Positions 21,913 to 28,380 of a DNA stretch of 36,450 nucleotides are shown piece by piece. Every line of letters begins with the position of its first letter. The first letter of the stretch is position 1. Source of the DNA: an uncultured Pseudomonadota bacterium (GTDB lineage: Bacteria > Pseudomonadota > Alphaproteobacteria > Rs-D84); NCBI GenBank assembly GCA_902774305.1, contig CACYHY010000003.1:1-36450 (forward strand), written 5' to 3'. The position numbers and the translations under genes were made by a program. The notes under the pieces are model-generated. The model made no database searches. It was not told the origin of the DNA and worked only from the letters and a program-made list of their open reading frames with translations.

Positions 21913-22295
21913 AATTTGACGTTACAGAATTACTACAAGCAGGCTCGCATAAATGGAAAAAATCCGATGTCGATGCCGTGACTTTACGAAACCTAGAAGA
22001 CCTGTGCCTGAAAGTTAATGCCTTGGGGTATAAGCCACTAATGTATGCTTCGTCTTGTTTGCGTTCCTTAGCAGACCAAAAACGTATCAATCCAAAGGCT
22101 CTCGGCTCATCACATTTATACGGTGCCGCTGTGGATATAGCAGATGCTGACGGCAAGTTAAAAAAATGGCTCGTAGCGAACAAATCTAAACTCGTGGAAT
22201 GTGGACTATGGATGGAGTCGCCCGACGCTACAAAAACGTGGTGTCACCTGCAAAGCTACGCACCAAAGTCAATGAATAGAATTTTCAATCCATAA
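21909..22295 (+). CDS. M15 peptidase, candidate endolysin (L-Ala-D-Glu or D-Ala-D-Ala peptidase)
   Basis: 128 residues; AGAGGAGTTT precedes the ATG. Zinc-peptidase motifs: MYASSCLRSLADQ (the Ser/Arg of 'xSxxRS'), GSSHLYGAAVDIAD (H-x(6)-D zinc ligands) and TWCHLQ (third His; the usual W-x-H). This is the M15 fold of many phage lysins, which cut peptide crosslinks of peptidoglycan. No signal peptide is visible, so a holin would be needed. Its place in the rightward early block, away from the holin candidates (26715-27449), is unusual. Confidence 0.8.
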   Translation: MKFDVTELLQAGSHKWKKSDVDAVTLRNLEDLCLKVNALGYKPLMYASSCLRSLADQKRINPKALGSSHLYGAAVDIADADGKLKKWLVANKSKLVECGLWMESPDATKTWCHLQSYAPKSMNRIFNP

Positions 22296-22306
22296 GGAGA
22301 GTAGAA

Positions 22307-23035
22307 ATGCTAGACGACTTGATAGGAAAAATTACTTGTGCTGATTGTATAGACATCTTGAAACAGTTGCCAGACAAGTGTATAGATTGTTTTTTTTCAG
22401 ATATTCCTTATAGAATTTCACAAGGCGGTTGTTCAACAACATCGGCTTTTGGAACAAAAAACAAATGGCAAAATAATCCCGAAAAACTAGAGCTTTACAA
22501 AAAAGGAAAAATTTTTACAGAAAATGATATAGAACCAAGTGAATATTTGCCTGATATTTATAGAATTATGAAAGACAAAGCACACGGTTATATTATGGTA
22601 AATAGTTCTAATCTCAAAAACACTATTCAACAGATAGAAGATGCTAATTTTATCATAAATAATATTCTCGTGATGAAAAAAAACAACTGTGTGACTAACC
22701 AGTGGTATATGAAAGATATAGAATTTACAATATTTTTTAGAAAAGGCGGTGCAAAACCATTAAATAATTGCGGAATAAAAAGTTGTTTAAGTGTTATTAT
22801 GCCAAAAGATAAAATACACGAAACGCAAAAACCGGTTGAATATGTCCAAACACTTATAGGAAATTCAACACAGGAAAACGACCTTGTCCTTGATTGTTTC
22901 AGTGGTTCTGGCACAACAGCCGTTGCCTGCCACAATCTTCATCGTCGGTTTATCTGTATTGAAAAAGACCCTGAATACTGGAAAGCCAGTTGTGAAAGGT
23001 TAGAACAAGAACAAAGACAACAAACTTTATTTTAA
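22307..23035 (+). CDS. DNA methyltransferase (N4/N6 amino type)
   Basis: 242 residues; AAGGAGAGTAGAA precedes the ATG. Motif IV reads SDIPYRI (the D-I-P-Y form of DPPY) near residue 32. The SAM-binding motif I appears late (LVLDCFSGSGTTAVAC, about 193-208), just before RRFICIEKDPEYWKAS. This order, catalytic motif first, is that of the beta class. No partner restriction enzyme is present, so it is an orphan, most likely protecting phage DNA from a host system or marking it. Target site unknown. Confidence 0.88.
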   Translation: MLDDLIGKITCADCIDILKQLPDKCIDCFFSDIPYRISQGGCSTTSAFGTKNKWQNNPEKLELYKKGKIFTENDIEPSEYLPDIYRIMKDKAHGYIMVNSSNLKNTIQQIEDANFIINNILVMKKNNCVTNQWYMKDIEFTIFFRKGGAKPLNNCGIKSCLSVIMPKDKIHETQKPVEYVQTLIGNSTQENDLVLDCFSGSGTTAVACHNLHRRFICIEKDPEYWKASCERLEQEQRQQTLF

Positions 23036-23048
23036 TTTTTTTCAATTT

Positions 23049-23079
23049 TGTCTTAAATTAGAAAAAACTATGTTATAAT
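23049..23079 (+). promoter_or_regulatory. Extended -10 promoter, copy 3 (SSB-like gene)
   Basis: TGTCTTAAA at 23049 and TGT-TATAAT ending at 23079; identical length and layout to 16223-16253 and 19928-19958. It would raise the SSB-like protein independently. Confidence 0.7.
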
Positions 23080-23105
23080 ATCAATGTAAACCAAAAGGAA
23101 ACCAA

Positions 23106-23456
23106 ATGAAAACGCAAGAAACTAAAGTAAAAGTATTAGATAAAGAAACCAAAACCGGCACTACAAATGGTCGTGATTGGGAAATAACCGAATACACAAT
23201 CGTTGAAGAAACAGAATATAAAGATGGTTCTGTAACTGAAATTAAAGTTCGTGCCACCGCAGCACAATCGCTTGGTGAATTGGAAGTTGGTGCCGAATAC
23301 AATGTCGTATTGTTCATCTCATCTCGTGACTATGAAAAAGACGGCAAAAAGAACTTCTGGAACTCATTCCGTATTACCAAGGCAGAAAAAGTCAGTGATG
23401 CCGAACCAAAAGAAGAAGTTGTTGTGCCTGCCGAAGAAGATTCATTACCATTTTAA
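23106..23456 (+). CDS. SSB-like single-strand DNA-binding protein
   Basis: 116 residues; AAAAGGAAACCAA precedes the ATG. The body is all-beta with a pattern like the DUF3127 single-strand-binding family (NGRDWEITEYTIVEETEYKDG; then GELEVGAEYNVVLFISSRDY). The tail is acidic and ends DSLPF, the usual SSB C-terminal tip (D-x-x-PF) that recruits partner enzymes. It would coat ssDNA during replication and recombination. Confidence 0.78.
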   Translation: MKTQETKVKVLDKETKTGTTNGRDWEITEYTIVEETEYKDGSVTEIKVRATAAQSLGELEVGAEYNVVLFISSRDYEKDGKKNFWNSFRITKAEKVSDAEPKEEVVVPAEEDSLPF

Positions 23457-23471
23457 GCAAAAGGAAAGCAA

Positions 23472-23672
23472 ATGAAGTTATTGTCAGTACAAGAAGTGGC
23501 AAAAATTCTAGGCTGTGGCGAAAGCACGGTTAGAACAAATGCTAAAAAAGGAACCTTTGGGTTTAGAGTTGTTAAAGTTGGATCATTGTGGAAATTCCCA
23601 AGCAACGAAGTCTATAAATATTTATATGGCGAAGGCTGGGAAGAACACGTACCAGAACCGGAGATGATATAA
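23472..23672 (+). CDS. Helix-turn-helix DNA-binding protein (MerR/excisionase type)
   Basis: 66 residues; AAAAGGAAAGCAA precedes the ATG. LLSVQEVAKILGCGESTVRT is the helix-turn-helix, followed by the wing VVKVGSLWKFPSNEVYKYL. This is the HTH_17 family used by excisionases and small regulators. With no integrase gene, a regulator role for the early/late switch is more likely than excision. Its stop overlaps the next ATG (TAATG). Confidence 0.8.
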   Translation: MKLLSVQEVAKILGCGESTVRTNAKKGTFGFRVVKVGSLWKFPSNEVYKYLYGEGWEEHVPEPEMI

Positions 23673-23896
23673 TGAAAACAGCGGAATCATTAAAAGAAGC
23701 TTTGGCAAAGTATAAAGACGAGCTCGCCAACATTCGTCAAAAAATAAAAGAAGTTGACGATGTGTGGCTTCAAGCAGGGTGTGTGATGGACAATCAGTCT
23801 TTTGTGGTAGCCTGTGCTGAAGAGTTAAAAGAGCTGAGAAGATTAGAGTCCGAAGCTGATTTTAGAGTTAGATTTACAGAGTGGGTATTAGCCTAA
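23672..23896 (+). CDS. 74-residue coiled-coil protein, unknown
   Basis: Starts on the stop of the helix-turn-helix gene (TAATG). Sequence AESLKEALAKYKDELANIRQ is a heptad-rich helix; a second helix (CAEELKELRRLESEADFRVR) follows. Probably an alpha-helical hairpin; function unknown. Confidence 0.65.
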   Translation: MKTAESLKEALAKYKDELANIRQKIKEVDDVWLQAGCVMDNQSFVVACAEELKELRRLESEADFRVRFTEWVLA

Positions 23897-23906
23897 AGGA
23901 GATAAA

Positions 23907-24125
23907 ATGAATTTAGCAGAAAACGGAAAAGAGATACAAGCTATAATTGATGAAGAAACACAAGCTATGATTGAAAGCTTGCAACCAAAAGCACTTCGTG
24001 TGTTGCTAAAAGCCGAAAAAGAGTTCTTTGATGCGATTGAAATGTTGCACAAAAAACATTATGGCTTGACATCCGTCGAAGAAATTAATAAACTTACAAA
24101 GGCAATAATGAAACTTTGTAAATAA
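23907..24125 (+). CDS. 72-residue helical protein, unknown
   Basis: AAAGGAGATAAA precedes the ATG. It is helical throughout (AIIDEETQAMIESLQPKALR, then VLLKAEKEFFDAIEMLHKKH), ends LTKAIMKLCK, and is followed directly by the folded stretch 24126-24203. No family recognised. Confidence 0.65.
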   Translation: MNLAENGKEIQAIIDEETQAMIESLQPKALRVLLKAEKEFFDAIEMLHKKHYGLTSVEEINKLTKAIMKLCK

Positions 24126-24203
24126 CAGTTTGGGGCTGGCGTGTTTTTGGGTAATCTTTCTTTCTCTCTCTCCACACCCAAGCACATCGCCCCACACCAA
24201 CTG
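24126..24203 (+). ncRNA. Candidate structured RNA with long interrupted hairpin and pyrimidine loop
   Basis: Nested complementary arms: CAGTT (24126-24130) with AACTG (24199-24203), TGGGGC (24131-24136) with GCCCCA (24189-24194), GTG with CAC, and TTGGGT (24148-24153) with ACCCAA. The apex is a tract of mostly C and T (CTTTCTTTCTCTCTCTCC). Competing pairings exist with the downstream bases, for example ACATCG 24184-24189 with CGATGT 24211-24216. The rest of the gap to 24303 holds a small AAAACT-aga-AGTTTT hairpin (24255-24269). No protein frame fits this 178-bp gap. Confidence 0.5.
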
Positions 24204-24303
24204 AGTGTGTCGATGTCAATCCCTGGTTGCGAAACCATTCTGTATTAGCCAGATAAAACTAGAAGTTTTGAAACAAGGCACACTCAACCCTAGGGGTGTA
24301 AAA

Positions 24304-24459
24304 ATGAAATCTTGGAAAAATGAGCGCAAACGCAGATACCGTCGTTTAAAAATGCGAAAAGATATATCTGAGTGGGCAGACCAGCTTAAAAAAATGTATT
24401 GTAGCAGTTTTAGAACTATAAGTTTTATTGGGAGCACAAATGAACCTGAATCTAATTAA
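24304..24459 (+). CDS. 51-residue basic protein, unknown
   Basis: ATG 24304 follows TAGGGGTGTAAAA; a longer in-frame opening would cover the structured stretch and lacks a ribosome site. The N-terminus is extremely basic (KSWKNERKRRYRRLKMRKD), suited to RNA or DNA binding. It overlaps the next gene by 20 bases. Lying right behind the candidate RNA, it could bind it (speculation). Confidence 0.55.
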   Translation: MKSWKNERKRRYRRLKMRKDISEWADQLKKMYCSSFRTISFIGSTNEPESN

Positions 24460-24781
24460 TCTTGATTGCACTCAATGGAGTAAGGCTGACTGGAACGATG
24501 CGTATAACCAGTATTGCCAGCATAATATGTTCGGTGCTAAAACCAAGCGAGAATATTATGATATGGTGATAGCAAACTTTGAAAAATTAGCACATAAAGA
24601 AAAACAGTTTCACGAATTAAATCAAAAATGGTTACAAGGCTGGCGAAACGCTGTTGTGTGGGCAAAAAAACGCAAATGTAATATAAATGGCGAGTCGTTA
24701 GAAAAAATTCGTCCGGAGATTGATTTGGAGAGTTTGCAAAACGACGTGAGGGAGATACAATGGCAGTTAGCACAAAAATAA
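24440..24781 (+). CDS. 113-residue protein, unknown
   Basis: ATG 24440 (MNLNLINLDCTQWSKADWND) has GGGAGCACAA upstream; a TTG 12 bases earlier is too close to that site to be used. Rich in Trp, Tyr and Lys, helical (YDMVIANFEKLAHKEKQFHE). It overlaps the upstream gene by 20 and the ERCC4 nuclease gene by 22 bases, and probably works with it. No family recognised. Confidence 0.65.
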   Translation: MNLNLINLDCTQWSKADWNDAYNQYCQHNMFGAKTKREYYDMVIANFEKLAHKEKQFHELNQKWLQGWRNAVVWAKKRKCNINGESLEKIRPEIDLESLQNDVREIQWQLAQK

Positions 24782-25227
24782 CTCTTATTCTCGATACACG
24801 CGAAAAATTGCCCTTAGATTTTTCGTATAGTAAATCAGTAGATTCTGTTGTTAGAAAAAAATTAGATGCTACAGATTATTCAATTTTAGGATTTGAAAAT
24901 AAGTGGGGGTGTGAACGGAAAGCCCAGGGCGATCTTGTAAATACATTACTAGGGGATCACGATAGATTTAAGAGAGAGATGGAAAGATTAAAAGATTATG
25001 ACGAAGCTTATATATTAGTTGAAGGTACTCACGAAGAACTGGCAAAATATTGTCTGCATTTCGGAAATGGGAAGGCTTTAAATACTATTTATGGCACATT
25101 ATTAAAATATGAAAAACATTATCCTGTAACTGTTCAATTTTGTAAAGACCGTCGATTTATGTCTGATTATATAATCCGTAAAGCAAAAGAATATCTGGAG
25201 AAACAAAATGGCGAAACACATATTTAA
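24760..25227 (+). CDS. ERCC4-domain (XPF-like) nuclease
   Basis: 155 residues; GGGAGATACA precedes the ATG. ILDTREKLPL is the D-x-R-E start of the domain, DATDYSILGFENKWGCERKA gives the conserved GD/E-R-K catalytic motif (ERK at about residues 51-53), and the remaining length matches the single-domain nuclease. Such phage enzymes cleave branched or forked DNA. Here it would resolve recombination and replication intermediates before packaging, a job otherwise missing in this genome. Confidence 0.82.
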   Translation: MAVSTKITLILDTREKLPLDFSYSKSVDSVVRKKLDATDYSILGFENKWGCERKAQGDLVNTLLGDHDRFKREMERLKDYDEAYILVEGTHEELAKYCLHFGNGKALNTIYGTLLKYEKHYPVTVQFCKDRRFMSDYIIRKAKEYLEKQNGETHI

Positions 25228-25912
25228 TAGATATTCTACAACACAAGAACTTACTGAGCAGTTTGCCGGGAAACGACAAGGTTCTTATACTATATTATAT
25301 GCAATAAGAAAAACACTTCCGTATAAAAACGGTCTGTATGTTCATTTTGTTTGTCAATGTGATTGTGGTAAAAAGATAACAGTAATTGCAAATGCATTTA
25401 AATACTTACACAAATGTCAGTCTTGTTGTCAAAAAACTCACAACAAATCATATACTAAATTATATAGATCTTATACTTGTATGAAAGAGAGATGTTATTA
25501 TCCACACAATAATAGATATTATAAATATGGTGCACGTGGAATAAAAATATGTAAAGAATGGTTAAATGATAGGCAAACTTTTTTTAATTGGGCACTAAAA
25601 AATGGATATGAAGACGGTTTAACTATAGATCGTATAGATGTTAATGGAGATTACTGTCCTGAAAATTGTAGATGGATTAGTAGAGAAAAACAAACGAAAA
25701 ATAGAACTACAACATTTTGGATAGAATATAATGGCAATCGTATGTGTTTGGCTGATTGGGCTAGGAAAATTGGTATTAACTCTTGTACATTATCAGCAAG
25801 ATTAAAAAAAGGATGGAGTATTGAACAGGCATTAAGCACACCTGTTCGCAATAGAAAGTTTTTAAAAGGAAAGGAGCCAGAATGTCAAGAAAACCAGCAT
25901 ATATGCAAGTAA
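25208..25912 (+). CDS. HNH-type homing endonuclease with N-terminal zinc ribbon
   Basis: 234 residues; GGAGAAACAAA precedes the ATG. Residues 48-76 hold a CxCxC...CxxCC zinc ribbon (FVCQCDCGKK, then CQSCCQ). The core is YKYGARGIKICKEWLND, then GLTIDRIDVNGDYCPENCRW, the family's 'YGxRGIxVCxEW ... LxIDRIDxxGxYxPxNCRW' pattern. A helix-turn-helix-like end follows (LADWARKIGINSCTLSARLK). Codons are more AT-rich than those of the neighbours, and it overlaps both neighbours (20 and 31 bases), which points to a mobile insertion fitted into the operon. Confidence 0.85.
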   Translation: MAKHIFNRYSTTQELTEQFAGKRQGSYTILYAIRKTLPYKNGLYVHFVCQCDCGKKITVIANAFKYLHKCQSCCQKTHNKSYTKLYRSYTCMKERCYYPHNNRYYKYGARGIKICKEWLNDRQTFFNWALKNGYEDGLTIDRIDVNGDYCPENCRWISREKQTKNRTTTFWIEYNGNRMCLADWARKIGINSCTLSARLKKGWSIEQALSTPVRNRKFLKGKEPECQENQHICK

Positions 25913-26232
25913 GGGTGTTGCGAGCTTTTTATACGTGGCACCCTGATTTTTTAGTTGATGATGAACTGCACTATCAAGTATTGCCCACAGGCAAATGGAT
26001 CGCTGAGTGGACAATTCGTCGAAAAGATTGTGATTACTACGAGCATTATATTGCCCAATGTGCATCAGAGCACGAGGCGAAGAATTTAATTGATCTTTTA
26101 GAAAGTTATAGCCTTGGGGATTCGCCTTGGCGTGTTGTGCATAAATCAGACACGGTTTTTACTTGCGGAAAACTAAAGTCGGTTTTATCACGTTATAATA
26201 CTGTTGTTGATGGTTTTTCAGGGGCTCAGTAA
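25882..26232 (+). CDS. Last early-block protein, 116 residues, unknown
   Basis: AAAGGAGCCAGA precedes the ATG, inside the end of the HNH gene. Aromatic and charged (YTWHPDFLVDDELHYQVLPT, EWTIRRKDCDYYEHYI), ending GFSGAQ. The TAA (26230-26232) abuts the convergent stop of the last late gene. No family recognised. Confidence 0.65.
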   Translation: MSRKPAYMQVRVLRAFYTWHPDFLVDDELHYQVLPTGKWIAEWTIRRKDCDYYEHYIAQCASEHEAKNLIDLLESYSLGDSPWRVVHKSDTVFTCGKLKSVLSRYNTVVDGFSGAQ

Positions 26233-26454
26233 TTAACGAACTTTTTGTTGAAACCTTGTTGCGTTTATACAATCGTTTTCAAGGATTATTTTTAACACCT
26301 TCTCATCCTCTGCTGTTCGGGTCACTACACCTGGTGTGCGTGGTTCTGCCATAAACCACATATCATCGCCAGCAAAAACCTGATATAAATCGTATTTATA
26401 GTAATTTTGAATTGCCCAAGTTTTCAAGTAATATTTTAATACTTTATTTGACAT
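26233..26454 (-). CDS. Last late-block protein, 73 residues, unknown
   Basis: AGGGGCTAGCCG precedes the ATG at 26454. Sequence MSNKVLKYYLKTWAIQNYYK then YDLYQVFAGDDMWFMAEPRT; Tyr- and Trp-rich. Its stop touches that of the convergent early block with no gap. It follows the small HNH gene by three bases. No family recognised. Confidence 0.6.
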   Translation of the reverse strand: MSNKVLKYYLKTWAIQNYYKYDLYQVFAGDDMWFMAEPRTPGVVTRTAEDEKVLKIILENDCINATRFQQKVR

Positions 26455-26457
26455 CGG

Positions 26458-26715
26458 CTAGCCCCTTTGTTTTCCGTGATTCCTTATCTCGTTTAACTGT
26501 TTCCAAAGTTTATATTCTTCGGCAGTTAAAGCACCCTTTTCGCTATTGCATTTTTTACACGCCAGTATTTTATTACTTTCGCCACACTCTTTTTGTCTTG
26601 ACTTTGGTGGCTCGTGTTCGATGGTTGCTTCTGATAACGGGAAATTTTTAAGACAATAGGGGCAGGTAAAACTTACACTTGCCCCATATAACTTTTTCCA
26701 CTTTTTCTGTTTCAT
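26458..26715 (-). CDS. Small HNH endonuclease
   Basis: 85 residues starting on the stop of the preceding membrane gene (TAATG). CPYC near residue 18, IEHEPPKSRQ (catalytic His), then NKILACKKCNSEKGALTAEE with the second CxxC and the closing Asn/Lys region form the zinc-bound HNH core. Short single-domain HNH proteins near packaging genes assist terminase cutting in some phages; here it sits beside lysis genes instead, so a mobile or DNA-degradation role is equally likely. Confidence 0.8.
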   Translation of the reverse strand: MKQKKWKKLYGASVSFTCPYCLKNFPLSEATIEHEPPKSRQKECGESNKILACKKCNSEKGALTAEEYKLWKQLNEIRNHGKQRG

Positions 26716-26972
26716 TATTTTTTCTTTATTGTCTTGGCTAAGTCAGCGACCCACTCTTTAGCTTCAAATGCCCTTGTGAACACATAAGCAAGCAAACCAA
26801 CTATGGCTGGGCTGGCACGTAATGCCGCCTCTGCCCACGTCATCTCTCCTTCGGTGTCCATATCTATTGTGGCTGTAAATACTGTTAAAATAAGACCTAG
26901 GAAGAGAGAAAATCTCCCTATGCATATTTCGTGTACATCGTCACTAAACATTTCGCGCAAGAATTTTTTCAT
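26715..26972 (-). CDS. Membrane protein, holin candidate
   Basis: 85 residues; AAAGGCTCGTAA precedes the ATG. Two membrane segments (RFSLFLGLILTVFTATI and PAIVGLLAYVFTRAF) joined by a short acidic loop (DMDTEGEMTWAEAALRA), with a Lys-rich C-terminus (KTIKKK). This is the layout of class II holins. A neighbouring second holin-like gene (27267-27449) suggests a holin/antiholin pair. Which one triggers lysis cannot be told from sequence. Confidence 0.55.
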   Translation of the reverse strand: MKKFLREMFSDDVHEICIGRFSLFLGLILTVFTATIDMDTEGEMTWAEAALRASPAIVGLLAYVFTRAFEAKEWVADLAKTIKKK

Positions 26973-27256
26973 TTACGAGCCTTTTTATATTTGCCTTTAG
27001 CAACATTTTTTTTCCATTCTGCGTGTATGGCGTCAATTTCTGAATTACCACCACGCTTTTTATATTCGTCGTATATTGCACATATAATCGAGACCTCTGT
27101 GGGACGATGTTCGATAAAATACAGATACCGTAAACGAAGCAACCCCTTGGTATTTTCTTTGGTTTCCATAATTAAGAGGTCTATTTTCTTTTCAAAACGG
27201 CTCTTATATGTCCACCATTTAGCTATACCTGCTATAATGCTCGCTAAGTATTTCAT
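26969..27256 (-). CDS. 95-residue protein in lysis region, unknown
   Basis: AAAGGCATATAAA precedes the ATG. A weakly hydrophobic N-terminus (MKYLASIIAGIAKWW) is followed by a helical region (KIDLLIMETKENTKGLLRLR) and GGNSEIDAIHAEWKKN. The 'YDEYKKRGGNS.ID' part resembles small proteins next to holins in other phages, but I cannot name a family. It is coupled to the holin candidate by an ATGA-type overlap. Confidence 0.6.
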   Translation of the reverse strand: MKYLASIIAGIAKWWTYKSRFEKKIDLLIMETKENTKGLLRLRYLYFIEHRPTEVSIICAIYDEYKKRGGNSEIDAIHAEWKKNVAKGKYKKARK

Positions 27257-27266
27257 TTTATATGCC

Positions 27267-27449
27267 TTATTTTACAAATAATTTAACAAAACTCAGGATA
27301 GATACAATCATACCTGCACCAGCAGCAATATACATACCAGCATCAATATCCCAGATAGCCAGAACTGCTGTAATAGGTGCAATCAGATATTCGACTGTTT
27401 TGATTGTTTTATCTATAATTTCAGTTTTAGTCATTGTTTTTTTAGCCAT
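27267..27449 (-). CDS. Small holin-like membrane protein
   Basis: 60 residues; AAGGAGTAAATT precedes the ATG. Basic N-terminus, then IKTVEYLIAPITAVLAIWDI and AGMYIAAGAGMIVSILSFVK, two membrane helices, closing with LFVK. Size and Gly/Ala-rich second helix fit a small holin. It is the first lysis gene downstream of the late 22-bp element at 27487-27508. Confidence 0.65.
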   Translation of the reverse strand: MAKKTMTKTEIIDKTIKTVEYLIAPITAVLAIWDIDAGMYIAAGAGMIVSILSFVKLFVK

Positions 27450-27486
27450 AATTTACTCCTTATTATAATGCTTTACGAAATACCTC

Positions 27487-27508
27487 TTAATATATAATAA
27501 ACAAATCT
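27487..27508 (-). promoter_or_regulatory. Late 22-bp element, copy 2 (ahead of lysis genes)
   Basis: One mismatch to the copies at 7945-7966 and 35912-35933, same strand. It lies 38 bases before the holin-like ATG and directly behind the hairpin 27507-27530, so a terminator and a new start signal appear to be joined here. Confidence 0.6.
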
Positions 27509-27530
27509 AAGGGGTGAAACCACCCCCTAG
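27507..27530 (-). terminator. Probable intrinsic terminator behind the tail-fibre genes
   Basis: Arms 27507-27516 and 27521-27530 pair over 10 bp with one G-U (CTAGGGGGTG / CACCCCTTAG) around a 4-base loop. On the late strand the stem is followed by ATTTGTTTATT, which is U-rich. It lies between the tail-fibre genes and the lysis genes. Confidence 0.65.
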
Positions 27531-27531
27531 A

Positions 27532-27567
27532 CTACTTTTTTCCACCTTTCTTTTTTCCGCAAGGCAT
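27532..27567 (-). CDS. Tiny 11-residue Lys/Gly peptide
   Basis: ATG at 27567 has AAAGGAGTGTAAAA upstream, and TAG at 27532 is two bases from the terminator stem. The product is MPCGKKKGGKK. The ribosome site is as good as those of real genes, so translation is plausible; a role is unknown. Confidence 0.4.
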   Translation of the reverse strand: MPCGKKKGGKK

Positions 27568-27583
27568 TTTTACACTCCTTTTG

Positions 27584-27964
27584 TTATATAATTGGGTCTG
27601 TTGGATAAGGATACCGCTGTTTAATTTCTTCCACCTTGGCATCTCGTTCTGCAATCAGTTGTTCTATTTCAGCAACGATTTCAGGTGTTTGTTCTTTGTC
27701 ACGCAACCGCTGTATGTGCGCTGTAATACCATCAACTTCGTCTTTATATGCCTGCTCACGCTTTTTTGATTGTTCTTCTTCTGTTGGTGCAGGTATTTCA
27801 GACTTTAACAGATATTCTGCTTTATTTTCTTCATAATAATATAAACCGTAATCATCAACAGTATGTTCTGTATCTTCTATAATAGAATCTTTTATCATAA
27901 ATGGAAATTCTGTATCTGTGTCTGATATTGCTATGATTTTGTTGTCTTTAATTGCTTTATACAT
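27584..27964 (-). CDS. Tail-fibre accessory or assembly protein
   Basis: 126 residues; AAAGGGGGTTACA precedes ATG 27964, chosen over a longer frame reaching into the upstream gene. N-terminal half is beta-rich (KDNKIIAISDTDTEFPFMIK, YGLYYYEENKAEYLL); C-terminal half is a long charged coiled coil (EVDGITAHIQRLRDKEQTPE and on). It follows the tail-fibre genes, where fibre-assembly chaperones usually lie; the role is inferred from that. Confidence 0.6.
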   Translation of the reverse strand: MYKAIKDNKIIAISDTDTEFPFMIKDSIIEDTEHTVDDYGLYYYEENKAEYLLKSEIPAPTEEEQSKKREQAYKDEVDGITAHIQRLRDKEQTPEIVAEIEQLIAERDAKVEEIKQRYPYPTDPII

Positions 27965-27975
27965 TGTAACCCCCT

Positions 27976-28368
27976 TTATTGTGCGCCTTCGGCATATACG
28001 AACCAAAATGTTGGGGTGTTTGTTGAATAATATGTTGCGACAACCCGACCTTTTTGGACAGGAAGAAATACACTCAAATCTAACCCGCTACCGCCACTAT
28101 GCACAAGAGAATCCAACGAACCACCTTGAATTTCTAAATATCTGCCAACAGCAGACGCTGTCGCACGAGCAACAAAATACCCATCGGCAGGTGCAATATA
28201 AGAGCCACCAGATGCAACGGCTGTTAAAGTATCTACCCTACTGCTTGGCATACCCATATTTGCACATACTTCTTTCCCTGCATTTGTTATATTATCCAGC
28301 GCAACATTAGCTTTGCCTGATATATTTTCTAATCCTGCAATAGTATTTCCACCTTGTTTTATACTCAT
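27976..28368 (-). CDS. Tail-fibre tip or accessory protein, 130 residues
   Basis: AAAGGAGTGATATT precedes the ATG. Begins MSIKQGGNTIAGLENISGKA and continues as a beta-rich domain (GGSYIAPADGYFVARATASA, GRVVATYYSTNTPTFWFVYA) of the kind found as receptor-binding or head domains at fibre ends. It follows the large fibre gene by 12 bases and probably forms part of the same organelle. Confidence 0.65.
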   Translation of the reverse strand: MSIKQGGNTIAGLENISGKANVALDNITNAGKEVCANMGMPSSRVDTLTAVASGGSYIAPADGYFVARATASAVGRYLEIQGGSLDSLVHSGGSGLDLSVFLPVQKGRVVATYYSTNTPTFWFVYAEGAQ

Positions 28369-28380
28369 AATATCACTCCT

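Noticed and set aside
23472-23672. Excisionase paired with an integrase, implying a temperate phage
   Set aside because: The helix-turn-helix is of the right family, but no tyrosine or serine integrase and no attachment-site-like repeat is present; lifestyle left open.
13573-26232. Phage single-subunit RNA polymerase expected from T7-like virion genes
   Set aside because: No protein of the right length (about 800-900 residues) or with polymerase motifs; the only large early protein is the VapE-like ATPase.
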